In this document: piece by piece, positions 47,961 to 57,712 of the stretch | How positions within the stretch are numbered: the first letter of the stretch is position 1 | Layout: every line of letters starts with the position of its first letter | IMG/VR virus record: IMGVR_UViG_3300011114_000356 | Span: 1-64,000 of that record | DNA: 64,000 nucleotides | Direction: 5' to 3' (one strand) | Origin: a virus | Notes under the pieces: generated by a model | What the model saw: the letters and a program-made list of their open reading frames with translations, nothing else | Database searches by the model: none | What the model was told of the DNA's origin: nothing | Program-made: the position numbers and the translations under genes

Positions 47961-49157
47961 TTAAAGCTCCGCTGATGCTGAAATAATTCCGTTTGAATAT
48001 GCAGTTGGAATTGTTATAAATACTTTGTTAGTAGTCATGCCAGATAAGTTTGTAAGACTAAAATTTACCCCAAGATTATTTACTCTATTTCCACTTACAA
48101 TACTTACAGCAGCAGATGATTGTGTATAATCCGCTGCATTTGTATCTGTAACTGTCATAGCAGCCGAAACACTTAATGTTGGAGAAGTCCTCATTGGGAC
48201 AAAAAATTGCATTGCTCCAGTAAATAAATTAGCAGCTGCTGCAACGCCAACAGCAGAACCTAATTGTTGATGATACCTCTGACACAAAGCTAATTCAGTA
48301 CCATAAGGTCTCCACTCAAATGATGTAGCAGAAGAACCTACTTCTAACTGAACGCCTGTGATGTAGAAGGTAGCTCCGTTAGTGCCTACGACTGATGTTG
48401 CACCTGTGGCGGAATAATATGTTGCAGTAGCCCAAGCCCCAGCAGTTCCAGATAAAGTAGAACCTGCCCCAAGAGAAAATATTACATTTAATCCTCTACC
48501 ATTAGTAGTAAGCCAAGTTCCTGTAGTATCGCCAGTAACAGTAATTGTTTTTTGCTCCCATGTGTTTGCAGCACTTATTGTATAAGTAAATGGGTATGAA
48601 CGAGTGCGCCCAGAATTTTGAAATGCGCCACCAAATGTGCCAGTTAATGAACTATATACCCAAAAACTTAAAGTAAATGTTTTTGCACCAGATGTTCCAA
48701 ACATCATATCTGCTACATTATAACCTTCAATATATTGAGTTAATGTAAAGGCTTCAGATGCGCCTACTGTATATGCAGATAAAGAAGTTGCTAGCAAACT
48801 ATAGTATTGTCCTGTAGTATTATATCCAGCTGTAGAATTTGTATTTTGAATAACTGAATACTTAGAAGCAGCCGATACCGTAGCTTCCCACCTATCTAAT
48901 GTATATGCACTTGAAGTAGGAGTAACACTAGCACCAGCATTTCTTTGGTCTACAGTCATACCACCATTAATGATCCTATTCTTCATAGTGTATGGTGAGG
49001 TATTAATACCGTTGCTTGAAATAGTTCCTGTAACTGCTACGCCTGTAGAACTTATGGTAGCAATCGTAGTGCCGTTAGCTTGAAGGGCAAGTTGACCCGT
49101 ATTATCTGCTGTAGCTACTATGCCTGAACTGGTCGTTGCGTTTATCGTTGATGCCAT
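47961..49157 (-). CDS. Tail fibre protein, paralogue of the 375-residue fibre
   Basis: 398 residues: an N-terminal module (INATTSSGIVATADNTGQLA) similar to that of the S74 fibre at 54290-55186, then the same beta-sandwich domain as 46670-47797 (MKNRIINGGMTVDQRNAGAS, TQYIEGYNVADMMFG, TSVVGTNGATFYITGVQLEV). Domain duplication and shuffling are evident. Confidence 0.6.
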   Translation of the reverse strand: MASTINATTSSGIVATADNTGQLALQANGTTIATISSTGVAVTGTISSNGINTSPYTMKNRIINGGMTVDQRNAGASVTPTSSAYTLDRWEATVSAASKYSVIQNTNSTAGYNTTGQYYSLLATSLSAYTVGASEAFTLTQYIEGYNVADMMFGTSGAKTFTLSFWVYSSLTGTFGGAFQNSGRTRSYPFTYTISAANTWEQKTITVTGDTTGTWLTTNGRGLNVIFSLGAGSTLSGTAGAWATATYYSATGATSVVGTNGATFYITGVQLEVGSSATSFEWRPYGTELALCQRYHQQLGSAVGVAAAANLFTGAMQFFVPMRTSPTLSVSAAMTVTDTNAADYTQSSAAVSIVSGNRVNNLGVNFSLTNLSGMTTNKVFITIPTAYSNGIISASAEL

Positions 49158-49160
49158 GGT

Positions 49161-49334
49161 TTATCCTTGTAGTTCTTCTTCTGTTGGTCTTGGTAATGTT
49201 GGGTGGTTCCATTCTTTTATGTAGTCACCTTTACCATCAGAATCATTTTGTAGAGTGATTGTTCCTGTAATAGGATGAAAGTAATCATCTGTTAGTTGTG
49301 GGTATATTGTTTTAATCTTTTCGTATAAAGTCAT
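49161..49334 (-). CDS. Small fibre-associated protein
   Basis: 57 residues: TLYEKIKTIYPQLTDDYFHP, ending HPTLPRPTEEELQG. It resembles XkdW-like phage proteins. It lies between two fibre genes like its counterparts. Confidence 0.5.
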   Translation of the reverse strand: MTLYEKIKTIYPQLTDDYFHPITGTITLQNDSDGKGDYIKEWNHPTLPRPTEEELQG

Positions 49335-49335
49335 A

Positions 49336-49878
49336 TTATGCTCCCCTTACCATTACGCCTGAAAAATTACTAGTTATATTAGTTCCAGTAACAAAATTTC
49401 CACCACTATTTTGATATAAATAAATCTCAACATAATCAGTAGATCCATTTAGATAAACTAAATTTGATATAGTAAAATATGTTCCGCCTACTGCTGTACT
49501 TCCAATTTTATTCCAAGCTCCATTTTTATAAATACCTATTACATTATTAGTTCCAGTTGTACCTGAAGTTGAATTAAATCCAGCAGATATTTGATAATAT
49601 CCAGCTACAGTTGGTGTAAAACGACTTGAAGCATAATTGTTGTTGGTGTCAAATTCTTCAGTATCAAATAATATTTTTGTAAATGTTGCTGTTGCAACAG
49701 TTGTTCCTGTTCCAGCATAAGCACTAAACGCTGGACCTGTTCCATTTGCAAATGTATTTGCTGAAGTTAAAACCGTGCCACTCGTTGTTGGCAAAGTAAG
49801 CGTAGTTGACCCTGCTACTGCGGGTGCAGCTATAATCACTGAACCAGAGGTGTCTCCAGCAATACTAATTGACGACAT
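49336..49878 (-). CDS. Fibre protein with C1q-like domain
   Basis: 180 residues. The N-terminal module (SISIAGDTSGSVIIAAPAVA then GSTTLTLPTTSGTVLTSA) is shared with 53677-54288. The C-terminal half (FTPTVAGYYQISAGFNSTSG, then NNVIGIYKNGAWNKIG) is a C1q/TNF-like jelly roll. Its start overlaps the GIY-YIG gene end by 14 bases. Confidence 0.6.
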   Translation of the reverse strand: MSSISIAGDTSGSVIIAAPAVAGSTTLTLPTTSGTVLTSANTFANGTGPAFSAYAGTGTTVATATFTKILFDTEEFDTNNNYASSRFTPTVAGYYQISAGFNSTSGTTGTNNVIGIYKNGAWNKIGSTAVGGTYFTISNLVYLNGSTDYVEIYLYQNSGGNFVTGTNITSNFSGVMVRGA

Positions 49879-50635
49879 TGTTTATTCCTTTATGCACATA
49901 AAATTCTTTTGGTACTGGTTTATTAGCTTTAGCATATGCTTCTAAACAAACCTTATTTACTTCTTCAGGTGATGAAAATCTACCCAATGTAATACGTTTA
50001 CCATTAATTGTTATTCTAGCACGATATGTTTTAGCACCAGAACACTTATCAAAATGCCATCTTTTCATTGTAGGTTTGCCTCCTACAGTATGACATACTG
50101 GGCATTCAACTAGCTCATGTTTGTATCCAGTTAAAGCTAATGATCTGTTTTGTTTTGCTGCTTCAGATTGTTTTGTCCCAAGTTTTCTTTGGCTCATAAT
50201 CTGCTTTGTATGTTCAGACATTTGCTTATTTTTATTCCATGGTATAACACCTTCAATAAACCTAGTATTCTTACCACCTTTAACTAATACATCATTTTGT
50301 TTTTTACGTATTTCTGGGTTAAGATTAGAAGCTCCATCTCCACCATCTGTGGAATTAACTAATATTCCAATTTTAATATCTCTTCTACCATACTTAGCTA
50401 TATATTCTTGTTCAATTAACTTAGCAAATTCATCAGTAATATTTTCAATTATCTTTTTAATAATAGGTTGTTTGCCAGCATCTAATAATTTTTTAATGAT
50501 TCTAATACGCCATAAATGTAGATTACGACCAGCCTTAGCCTCACATAAATGTACACGTGATCTTCTTCCAGTACCTTTTCCTACATAAAAAGGTGTTCCA
50601 TCTGGATAGCTATATGTGTAAACATAATAATTCAT
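49865..50635 (-). CDS. GIY-YIG homing endonuclease with NUMOD3 and AP2-like domains
   Basis: 256 residues. GIY-YIG core: YYVYTYSYPDGTPFYVGKG (3-21), Arg at 24-25, catalytic Glu at E75 or E77. Then NUMOD3-like repeats (about 136-165), a C178-x2-C181...H194-x3-C198 zinc finger, and an AP2-like DNA-binding segment (YRARITINGKRITLGRF, 204-220). It is free-standing in the fibre cassette, abutting the 70-residue gene, which suggests insertion between genes rather than in an intron. Confidence 0.8.
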   Translation of the reverse strand: MNYYVYTYSYPDGTPFYVGKGTGRRSRVHLCEAKAGRNLHLWRIRIIKKLLDAGKQPIIKKIIENITDEFAKLIEQEYIAKYGRRDIKIGILVNSTDGGDGASNLNPEIRKKQNDVLVKGGKNTRFIEGVIPWNKNKQMSEHTKQIMSQRKLGTKQSEAAKQNRSLALTGYKHELVECPVCHTVGGKPTMKRWHFDKCSGAKTYRARITINGKRITLGRFSSPEEVNKVCLEAYAKANKPVPKEFYVHKGINNVVN

Positions 50636-50848
50636 CTACAGGACAACCCATTTGCTTCCGCTGGGGATAGTTATTGCCACAGAAGAATTTATCGTAAGTG
50701 GGCCGACTGACATTGCCGAAGACCCTGCTGTTATCGTATAACTTGTTGTCACTGTTCTTGTGTTTTCATAAAGAGGTACAGTAGGTGCTAACACTGTCAC
50801 GTTAGAACTTGTACCGATCATTGTATTTTGGACTGTTGTTAATGGCAT
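50636..50848 (-). CDS. Short fibre-type protein (detached C-terminal module)
   Basis: 70 residues. The last 42 (VTTSYTITAGSSAMSVGPLT, ending PSGSKWVVL) align with the C-terminus of the 838-residue fibre (ITASYTIPVGSNAMSTGPVT, ending SAGSRYIVI). So it is a stand-alone copy of that terminal module, next to a homing endonuclease. Confidence 0.55.
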   Translation of the reverse strand: MPLTTVQNTMIGTSSNVTVLAPTVPLYENTRTVTTSYTITAGSSAMSVGPLTINSSVAITIPSGSKWVVL

Positions 50849-50857
50849 GATTTATCC

Positions 50858-52009
50858 TTATGCTGCTGTATATGTCCCTGATGAAGTAAATCTAATAATT
50901 GTATTAGAACCTGATGTTGTAATTGCAGGTGAACCTGTAGTTATACCTGTGTATGCTGTAGTTGGTATTGATAAAATAACTACGCCTGAACCTCCCGCTG
51001 CACCAATTCCATCAAATGTGCCTCCACCTCCACCACCGCCACCTGTATTAACAGTTCCAGCAACTGCCGCTGCACTACCAGTACCTCCAGTACCCCCACC
51101 TCCAGTACCACCAGTACCACCAGTTGAACCATTAGTACATCCACCTCCACCGCCAGCATATGTAACAGATGAACCTGTAATAGAAGAAGCCGTACCATTT
51201 CCGCCATTACCAGCAGTATTTTGAGGTGAACCAGATCCACCAGCTGCACTAGCTCCACCACCACCAGCACCATAACCATTACTGTTGGAAGAAATTGCTG
51301 ATGGATTACCACCTGCATTACCTTGTCCTGAAGTGCCTGCTCCACCACTTTGAGTTGATGTTGTACCAATAGAGTTTCTCCATGCACCGCCACCGCCTCC
51401 AGATCCTCCAGAAGCGCCAGATGATCCTATTGCAGATCCTCCTGATGATTGTGCATAACCACCACCACCACCACCAATTGCTGTTTGTGTTGAAAACCCT
51501 GAACCACTTAATACAGAATTTGATCCTGCATTACCAACTTGAGAGCCTGATGTTACACCTCCACCTGCTCCTACAGTAGCTGTATAAACAGTACTAGAAC
51601 CCCCTGATAATGAAACAGATCCAGTTAATAGTCCACCTGCACCGCCACCACCGCCAAGTGATGAACCTCCACCACCTCCACCAGCAACAACTAAATAAGT
51701 CATTGTATAAGTATTACCAGCCGTACCAGCATTAACCCAACCACCAACAGGATTATAAGCTTCTATCTGTCCAGTCGTTGTATTATATCCAATCGTTCCA
51801 GTAGGAGGAGAAGAAGGCCTTGTTGCAGTCGTCCAAGTACCATTAATAACTTCCCAAGCCGAGCCATTATAAACTTCTAATGTTGTAAATGTTGAGTTAT
51901 ATCCCATCTGCCCTGTAATAGGCGAAGTTGGACGAGTAGCGGTTGTCCATGTAGATATGGACGTTCCTCCGTTAGAACCTAGTGCAGATAGATTTACAGC
52001 GTATGTCAT
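50858..52009 (-). CDS. Gly-rich tail fibre protein
   Basis: 383 residues. Two N-terminal repeats of a TWTTATRPTSPITGQMGYN module, then TYLVVAGGGGGG and a long poly-Gly/Ser body, ending SGSNTIIRFTSSGTYTAA. Paralogue of 52382-53404. Likely an adhesin with a polyglycine tip. Confidence 0.6.
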   Translation of the reverse strand: MTYAVNLSALGSNGGTSISTWTTATRPTSPITGQMGYNSTFTTLEVYNGSAWEVINGTWTTATRPSSPPTGTIGYNTTTGQIEAYNPVGGWVNAGTAGNTYTMTYLVVAGGGGGGSSLGGGGGAGGLLTGSVSLSGGSSTVYTATVGAGGGVTSGSQVGNAGSNSVLSGSGFSTQTAIGGGGGGYAQSSGGSAIGSSGASGGSGGGGGAWRNSIGTTSTQSGGAGTSGQGNAGGNPSAISSNSNGYGAGGGGASAAGGSGSPQNTAGNGGNGTASSITGSSVTYAGGGGGCTNGSTGGTGGTGGGGTGGTGSAAAVAGTVNTGGGGGGGGTFDGIGAAGGSGVVILSIPTTAYTGITTGSPAITTSGSNTIIRFTSSGTYTAA

Positions 52010-52012
52010 GTA

Positions 52013-52363
52013 TTATCCTAAATTAACTTCTTTCCAATTAATTAACTCTTCATCCCATAAATATCTTTTACCATCATCTGGCATAGGCACTGGTGCTTCC
52101 CATAACCAAGTTGACTCATTGAGAACCCAAGAGTCATAAGGTTTAGGGGCATAGAATACATCGTTAGTTGCGTCATATGTATAACCAATTCCTGCGTAGT
52201 TACCTCTTAAAGGTCTACCTTCTGGATGTTGATTACCATGCGTATTATAGCTTGTTTGAATCCAAGTACCAGGACTTGAATCTACGAATGTATCAAAAAA
52301 TTCTGGTTCAGCCACGATGACCTGTGTAACTTTACCGTCTACTACTTTTGCAAAATGTGACAT
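52013..52363 (-). CDS. Conserved phage protein of fibre regions
   Basis: 116 residues: SHFAKVVDGKVTQVIVAEPE, then NYAGIGYTYDATNDVFYAPK and APVPMPDDGKRYLWDEE. This family is widespread in cyanophages and other aquatic phages, usually near tail genes; function not established. Confidence 0.65.
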   Translation of the reverse strand: MSHFAKVVDGKVTQVIVAEPEFFDTFVDSSPGTWIQTSYNTHGNQHPEGRPLRGNYAGIGYTYDATNDVFYAPKPYDSWVLNESTWLWEAPVPMPDDGKRYLWDEELINWKEVNLG

Positions 52364-52381
52364 TGTTGTCTCCTTTAAAAA

Positions 52382-53404
52382 TTAAGCTGTATATGTGCCT
52401 GAGGCAGTAAATCTAATTATAGTATTTGATCCAGATGTTGTAATTGTAGGGCTTCCTGTTGTAGTTCCAGTATAGTTTGCGGTTGGTACGGATAAAATTA
52501 CTACACCAGAACCACCAGCTCCACCTGTTTGAGTAGCTGCACTATTAGCAGATGCACCACCTCCACCTCCACCTGTGTTTGCGGTTCCAGCACTTCCGTT
52601 GCTATTTGGAGCATTTGAATTACCACCGCCTCCAGTACCACCAGAACCTGGAGTTCCTGGAATATAAATACCACCACCACCTCCGCCAGCATATGTGACT
52701 GATGATCCCGTAATAGAAGAAGCTGTACCATTTCCACCATTACCTCCAACAGAGCTTGTACCTGTGCCTCCAACCGCACTTGCTCCACCGCCACCTCCTC
52801 CACCGCCAGCAGATGCTCCACTTGTTCCTACTCCACCTGCATTCCCTTGACCAGATGTTCCTGAACCTCCTAAATAAATAGTTCCGCCAACACCGCCACC
52901 ACCTGACCCGCCAGATAAACCATTACCAATTACTGAGCCTTCTTTACCACCACCGCCTCCACCAATTGAGGTTATAGTAGTTAATCCTGACCCAGCAATA
53001 GAAGAATTTGACCCAGAAGTTCCTTGTCCTCCAGAAACTCCACTACCTCCAGCACCTACAGTTGCAGTATATGTTACCCCGACAGTAAAAGTAGCTGTAC
53101 CAGTTAATAATCCACCAGCTCCACCGCCACCCGCTCCAGTAGAGTTGCCAGACATACCACCGCCCGCACCTCCTCCTGCTACAGATAAATAAGTAACTGA
53201 ATATACATTTCCAGAAGTACCAGCATTAGCCCATATTGCAGATGTAGCGTTATAAACTTCAATTTGACCTGTCGTTGTATTATAACCAATCTGTCCAGTC
53301 ACAGGGCTTGACGGGCGTGTACCTGTAGTCCAAGTAGCAATAGCTAACCCTGTAGAACTATCTAGTGTACTTGCTCCTGCGGTTCCTGTAAGTATGAGTG
53401 CCAT
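52382..53404 (-). CDS. Gly-rich tail fibre protein
   Basis: 340 residues; same build as 50858-52009 with one TWTTGTRPSSPVTGQIGYN module, SVTYLSVAGGGAGGG, a poly-Gly/Ser body and the ending SGSNTIIRFTASGTYTA. Confidence 0.6.
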   Translation of the reverse strand: MALILTGTAGASTLDSSTGLAIATWTTGTRPSSPVTGQIGYNTTTGQIEVYNATSAIWANAGTSGNVYSVTYLSVAGGGAGGGMSGNSTGAGGGGAGGLLTGTATFTVGVTYTATVGAGGSGVSGGQGTSGSNSSIAGSGLTTITSIGGGGGGKEGSVIGNGLSGGSGGGGVGGTIYLGGSGTSGQGNAGGVGTSGASAGGGGGGGGASAVGGTGTSSVGGNGGNGTASSITGSSVTYAGGGGGGIYIPGTPGSGGTGGGGNSNAPNSNGSAGTANTGGGGGGASANSAATQTGGAGGSGVVILSVPTANYTGTTTGSPTITTSGSNTIIRFTASGTYTA

Positions 53405-53407
53405 TAA

Positions 53408-53677
53408 TTATCCTTTAGGGTACTTTTCTTTTACTGCTAAACAAGCATCTATGTAAGCTTGCACTTGTGCGTTATCGCCTTTTACAATACCGTCTATGTA
53501 GTCTGTAATAGGTGGATATTCTACTGCACGTTTTTCTTTGTATGCTTCAGATGCTACTAGAGCTTCTACAGCGTTATTATCGTATATGACTTCTTTTCCG
53601 TCTTTGTCGTATGCAACATCATCAACTGTTTTAGTTACATTTGGATAAAGTTTATATATAGCTGAATGTTTATTCAT
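53408..53677 (-). CDS. Small fibre-associated protein (XkdW-like)
   Basis: 89 residues: AIYKLYPNVTKTVDDVAYDK, then the VQAYIDACLAVKEKYPKG helix. It resembles small phage proteins next to fibre genes. It shares one base with its upstream neighbour. Confidence 0.5.
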   Translation of the reverse strand: MNKHSAIYKLYPNVTKTVDDVAYDKDGKEVIYDNNAVEALVASEAYKEKRAVEYPPITDYIDGIVKGDNAQVQAYIDACLAVKEKYPKG

Positions 53678-54288
53678 TATCCTTTAATCTCCATAAGTAT
53701 TAATGTGCTTCCTAAAGCAGGGCTTGCACCAAAATTATTAATAAAGACTTGAGCAACATTAGAAACTGAAGCTAACTGTATTTTATATGTAATCGCAGAT
53801 GTTGTAGATGGAGAGTCTAAATTAACTGCAGATATTGTGCCTACATCAACTTGAGCATTTGCACCATAGTCAGTACTACGACCAGTTTCAGTTGAAAATA
53901 CATTAATTGCTGTTGAATCTCTTAATAATCGTAATCCAATTTTTGTATTTCCTGTATTTTTTCCTGTGCCTTCTATAGTAGAGAATATTAAAATTCTATT
54001 AGCTGAAGATGAAGGAGTAATAGTTGCGCTTAATCCTATGTCTGAATAAGTTGATGATGATGTAGTTACAAACGAGTTAAGTGTTCCTTGCACTACTTGC
54101 AACACACTTCCTGTTGGCAAAGAAGATGAAGAAATAGAACCAGATAATTGGCTTGTAAGAATTGTACTTGCACTTGTCAATACAGTCCCACTTGTTGTAG
54201 GCAGGGTGAGCGTAGTTGTACCTGATACTGCTGGTGCAGATAAGGTTACAGTTCCTGATGTATCGCCTGCGACTACTATGCTTGCCAT
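53677..54288 (-). CDS. Fibre protein with shared N-terminal module
   Basis: 203 residues. The N-terminus (SIVVAGDTSGTVTLSAPAVS then GTTTLTLPTTSGTVLTSA) matches 49336-49878, with a different beta-rich C-terminal domain. The common start probably attaches these proteins to the same site. Confidence 0.55.
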   Translation of the reverse strand: MASIVVAGDTSGTVTLSAPAVSGTTTLTLPTTSGTVLTSASTILTSQLSGSISSSSLPTGSVLQVVQGTLNSFVTTSSSTYSDIGLSATITPSSSANRILIFSTIEGTGKNTGNTKIGLRLLRDSTAINVFSTETGRSTDYGANAQVDVGTISAVNLDSPSTTSAITYKIQLASVSNVAQVFINNFGASPALGSTLILMEIKG

Positions 54289-54289
54289 G

Positions 54290-55186
54290 TTATTTAGCCT
54301 CCAATGTTTCTATTCTTGCTTTTAGGTCGTTGATGATGGTTTGTTGTTCTTTAATAGCTGCTGTTAAAAGTGGAATAATATCTGTATATTGAACTCCTAG
54401 TGTTTTTTGTTCATCATTTTGAATATCTATAGCCTCTGGAAAAACTTTTTGAATATCTTGAGCAATTAAAAAAGAACGACTTTTATTTTCATCATCTGTT
54501 TTAAATCTACCTGTAACAGTTCTCAATGTAGATACTTTTTCTAAAGCATTTTCTATAGGTTTTAAATTAGTTTTTAATCTTTCATCTGAATTTGCTGTCC
54601 AAGATGTATTTCCACTTGTTAAATATACACCAACAGTACTTGCATTCCAAATTCTAAAATTTGACGCACTAAATACTATTCCTTCTGACCCAGAATTACC
54701 AGTTAAAGTAACAGAAGTTCCAACAGTTAATCCTTTGCTAAAAGTTGCATTATTTGTAGCAGAACCAACAGATGTGTTTGTCGTAGTTCCTACCAACACA
54801 TTACCACTAGAGTCTATACGCATACGTTCTGTGTTGTTAGTCCAAAACTGCATAGAAGAATTTAAAACATTGTTTAAAACAACTTCATTTGCATTTGCAT
54901 AATTTTGATAAAGTTGACCACCAAATGTTGTTCTGTCATAAAAACTTATTTGAGAATAATTTGATGCTGAAACAGTTTGTAATGATAATTGCCCTCTTGA
55001 AGCCGTATTATCTTTTACAATATTTAATGTATTTGCAGGACTACTAGTACCAATCCCTACATTCTGTGATGTATCTATAGTGACTGCTGTAGTTCCTGTT
55101 GTTTGAAGTTGCAATACGCCACTAGAGTCGCCTGTAGAGACTATGCCACCGAAACCAGAATTACTTGCGTTTATTTGAGATGCCAA
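54290..55186 (-). CDS. Tail fibre with S74 intramolecular chaperone domain
   Basis: 298 residues. A beta-helical stalk with an RMRIDSSGNVLVGTTTN repeat piece, then the peptidase S74 (endosialidase chaperone) domain from S200-D201 (ANSDERLKTNLKPI) to a C-terminal coiled coil (AAIKEQQTIINDLKARIETL). The chaperone trimerises the fibre and cleaves itself off at the Ser. Confidence 0.8.
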   Translation of the reverse strand: MASQINASNSGFGGIVSTGDSSGVLQLQTTGTTAVTIDTSQNVGIGTSSPANTLNIVKDNTASRGQLSLQTVSASNYSQISFYDRTTFGGQLYQNYANANEVVLNNVLNSSMQFWTNNTERMRIDSSGNVLVGTTTNTSVGSATNNATFSKGLTVGTSVTLTGNSGSEGIVFSASNFRIWNASTVGVYLTSGNTSWTANSDERLKTNLKPIENALEKVSTLRTVTGRFKTDDENKSRSFLIAQDIQKVFPEAIDIQNDEQKTLGVQYTDIIPLLTAAIKEQQTIINDLKARIETLEAK

Positions 55187-55195
55187 TTTTTATCC

Positions 55196-57712
55196 TTAAA
55201 TAACTATATATCTACTACCCGCTGAAACCGTTACTGTAACACCTGAAGCTGCAGTTACAGGACCCGTGCTCATAGCATTACTTCCTACAGGAATTGTATA
55301 TGAAGCTGTGATTGTTTTACTATTTACAATTATACCATTAGTTGCATTAATTACAGCCCCAGTTCCTGTCGTAGTGGTAGGTAGACCTAAGTAACGACAT
55401 GAGATATTATTAGTACCTAATGGTGGTGCTGTTGAGAATGTTAATGTTGTACCCGCTACTGTGTAATTACCTGGGTCTTGAACCACACCAGATATAGCTA
55501 CAACAACTGATTGTGAGTTAGCTGGAGTAACAGACATAATAAATGCTGTTTGTGAGCCTGTACCACTAAATGTATCATATGATATAGCAGCTGCAGTATT
55601 AGCTGCGCCAAAGGCTACCACTTCAATCACATCACCTGCATTAGCGCCAGTAGCTAAAACAATCGTAGTACCATTAGATGCTGTGTAATCAGCAATAGCT
55701 AATTTAACACCGTTTCTATAAACTTCTACTAAACCTACAGTATATGTGACTGTAAAGGTTGTTTGGCCAGCAGTCGCTGTAAAGTCTGTGACTACAAATG
55801 AAGCACCAGAAGATGTGCTTGCTGCCCAAGATGGAACGCCTGAAGCTAAAGTAAGTATTTGTCCGTTAGTTCCTGCAGGTAATTTAGATAATGTATTTGT
55901 AGCTGAGGCATAAAGAATATCACCAGTCGTATAGGTTGTAATGTTTGTACCGCCATTAGCAACTGGAAGTGTTCCTGATACATGAGTTGTTAAACCAATC
56001 TTACCCCATGAAGGATCTGCACCCACACCGCCTGAAATTAAAGCATTACCTGTAGCAACATCTGCTAATTTACCTAATGTGTTTGCAGCTGTAGCATAAA
56101 CAAGATCACCTTGAGTATAAGTAGTTAATCCTGTACCACCTGATGTAGGTCCTAATGTACCTGCTAATGTTACTGCACCACTTGTAGCAGTTGAAGGTGT
56201 TAATCCACTTAATGATGTTTGGAATGTTGATACACTAGATGACGGAGTAGACCATGCTGGAATACCACCTGATACTGTAAGAACTTGTCCTGTAGAACCA
56301 ATACCTAGTTTAGCTAATGTGTTTGTAGCACTTGCATATATTACATCACCTGTTGTATATGATGTTAATGCTGTACCGCCTTGAGTAGTAGGTACTGTAC
56401 CAGTTACAGATGAGAATGGAATAGTGGTAGATGCAGTAAATGCACCTGTACCATTACCATAAACATAACCTGTTAAAGTAGTAGTACCTGTACCGCCTGC
56501 TGCAACGGGTAGAGTACCTGCTGCTAGAGCTGAACTTGATGTAGAATAAATAGCATTATTTGCACCAGCAAATGTAGTTAATCCTGTACCACCGTATGCT
56601 GTACCAATGGTATTACCATTCCATGTAGCATTAGTGATTGTAGCTCCGCCAAAGTTAGCAGTAGCTGTACTAAAATCATAACTAGATGGTAAATAACTAT
56701 AAGCTCTCCATGTGCCTGCAGAAGTACTATTATCAGTTAATACTAAAACAGAAGAACCACCAGTAACAGTTGTATCAAGCGTTGTAGATGCATTATCTGT
56801 AATAGTAACTGCACCTGTTGAATTATTAGATATTGTAAATGCTAAACCTTTATAAAGCGTTGTAGCATTAGGAAGACGAATAGTTTGAGTTGTTGTGCCT
56901 ACAACTTGTTGCCACGCAGAAGAAGCGTTTGTTAGTACTGTAGTGCCTGCTGCCGCAGTAATTGTAGTAAAGCCCAAATAAACGTTGTTAGCATATAAAG
57001 TACCAATACCAGGATCAGCATATCCACCTAATGAAACACCACCTGAATTAAAGATGGTCATAGCATCAGTAGTACTACTATTAGTTACAAAGTGAACATT
57101 ATATGCACCATATGTACCAATAGTTAGATCTGTAGATGCTGACGCTAAATATGAAGCACCAGCAATATTAAATGAGCCAGTACCTGTAAAGGTAGATGAG
57201 TTAATACCTAATTCAGCATACCCCGTAGTTGATGTTGCAGCATCATTGGATACATTAAAGTTAGATGATGCATTAGTTGCAGTACTTTTATTTTGAACAA
57301 TAACTTGGTTGTAGCCTGCAACTGTAGATGCAAAAGAACCAACAATACCTGTATCTGAATAACCTAATGTAGAGCCAATAGTAGCTACACCATTAGCATC
57401 ATAATTAATAGATTGAGAAGCTGGGTATGTAACAAATACAGAAGCTGTATTGCCAGCCAATGTAATAGGGGATGTAGTGCCAGATGAGTTAGATAAAACT
57501 GTAGTACGAGCTAAAGTACCCGCACCTACGGTACCAACACCTGTTTCCCAAGCTTGAGCTACATTATCATAAATTGTATAAAATGTAGTGTTACCATTTC
57601 CTATAGAGCTTGAAAATGCTTGATAACCAGGAACAGCACCTAAAAGTGTTAAGGTTCCAGTTCCACTGGTAGTTGTCGTTTCTTGTACTCTATCTTTAAG
57701 AACTAATGCCAT
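55196..57712 (-). CDS. Large tail fibre protein
   Basis: 838 residues. N-terminus LVLKDRVQETTTTSGTGTLT typical of fibre-base proteins; several repeats of a TTYTTGDILYASATNTLSKL module (about 420-650); C-terminal part with AGQTTFTVTYTVGLVEVYRN and a terminal SYTIPVGSNAMSTGP module. Probably the main side fibre. Confidence 0.65.
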   Translation of the reverse strand: MALVLKDRVQETTTTSGTGTLTLLGAVPGYQAFSSSIGNGNTTFYTIYDNVAQAWETGVGTVGAGTLARTTVLSNSSGTTSPITLAGNTASVFVTYPASQSINYDANGVATIGSTLGYSDTGIVGSFASTVAGYNQVIVQNKSTATNASSNFNVSNDAATSTTGYAELGINSSTFTGTGSFNIAGASYLASASTDLTIGTYGAYNVHFVTNSSTTDAMTIFNSGGVSLGGYADPGIGTLYANNVYLGFTTITAAAGTTVLTNASSAWQQVVGTTTQTIRLPNATTLYKGLAFTISNNSTGAVTITDNASTTLDTTVTGGSSVLVLTDNSTSAGTWRAYSYLPSSYDFSTATANFGGATITNATWNGNTIGTAYGGTGLTTFAGANNAIYSTSSSALAAGTLPVAAGGTGTTTLTGYVYGNGTGAFTASTTIPFSSVTGTVPTTQGGTALTSYTTGDVIYASATNTLAKLGIGSTGQVLTVSGGIPAWSTPSSSVSTFQTSLSGLTPSTATSGAVTLAGTLGPTSGGTGLTTYTQGDLVYATAANTLGKLADVATGNALISGGVGADPSWGKIGLTTHVSGTLPVANGGTNITTYTTGDILYASATNTLSKLPAGTNGQILTLASGVPSWAASTSSGASFVVTDFTATAGQTTFTVTYTVGLVEVYRNGVKLAIADYTASNGTTIVLATGANAGDVIEVVAFGAANTAAAISYDTFSGTGSQTAFIMSVTPANSQSVVVAISGVVQDPGNYTVAGTTLTFSTAPPLGTNNISCRYLGLPTTTTGTGAVINATNGIIVNSKTITASYTIPVGSNAMSTGPVTAASGVTVTVSAGSRYIVI

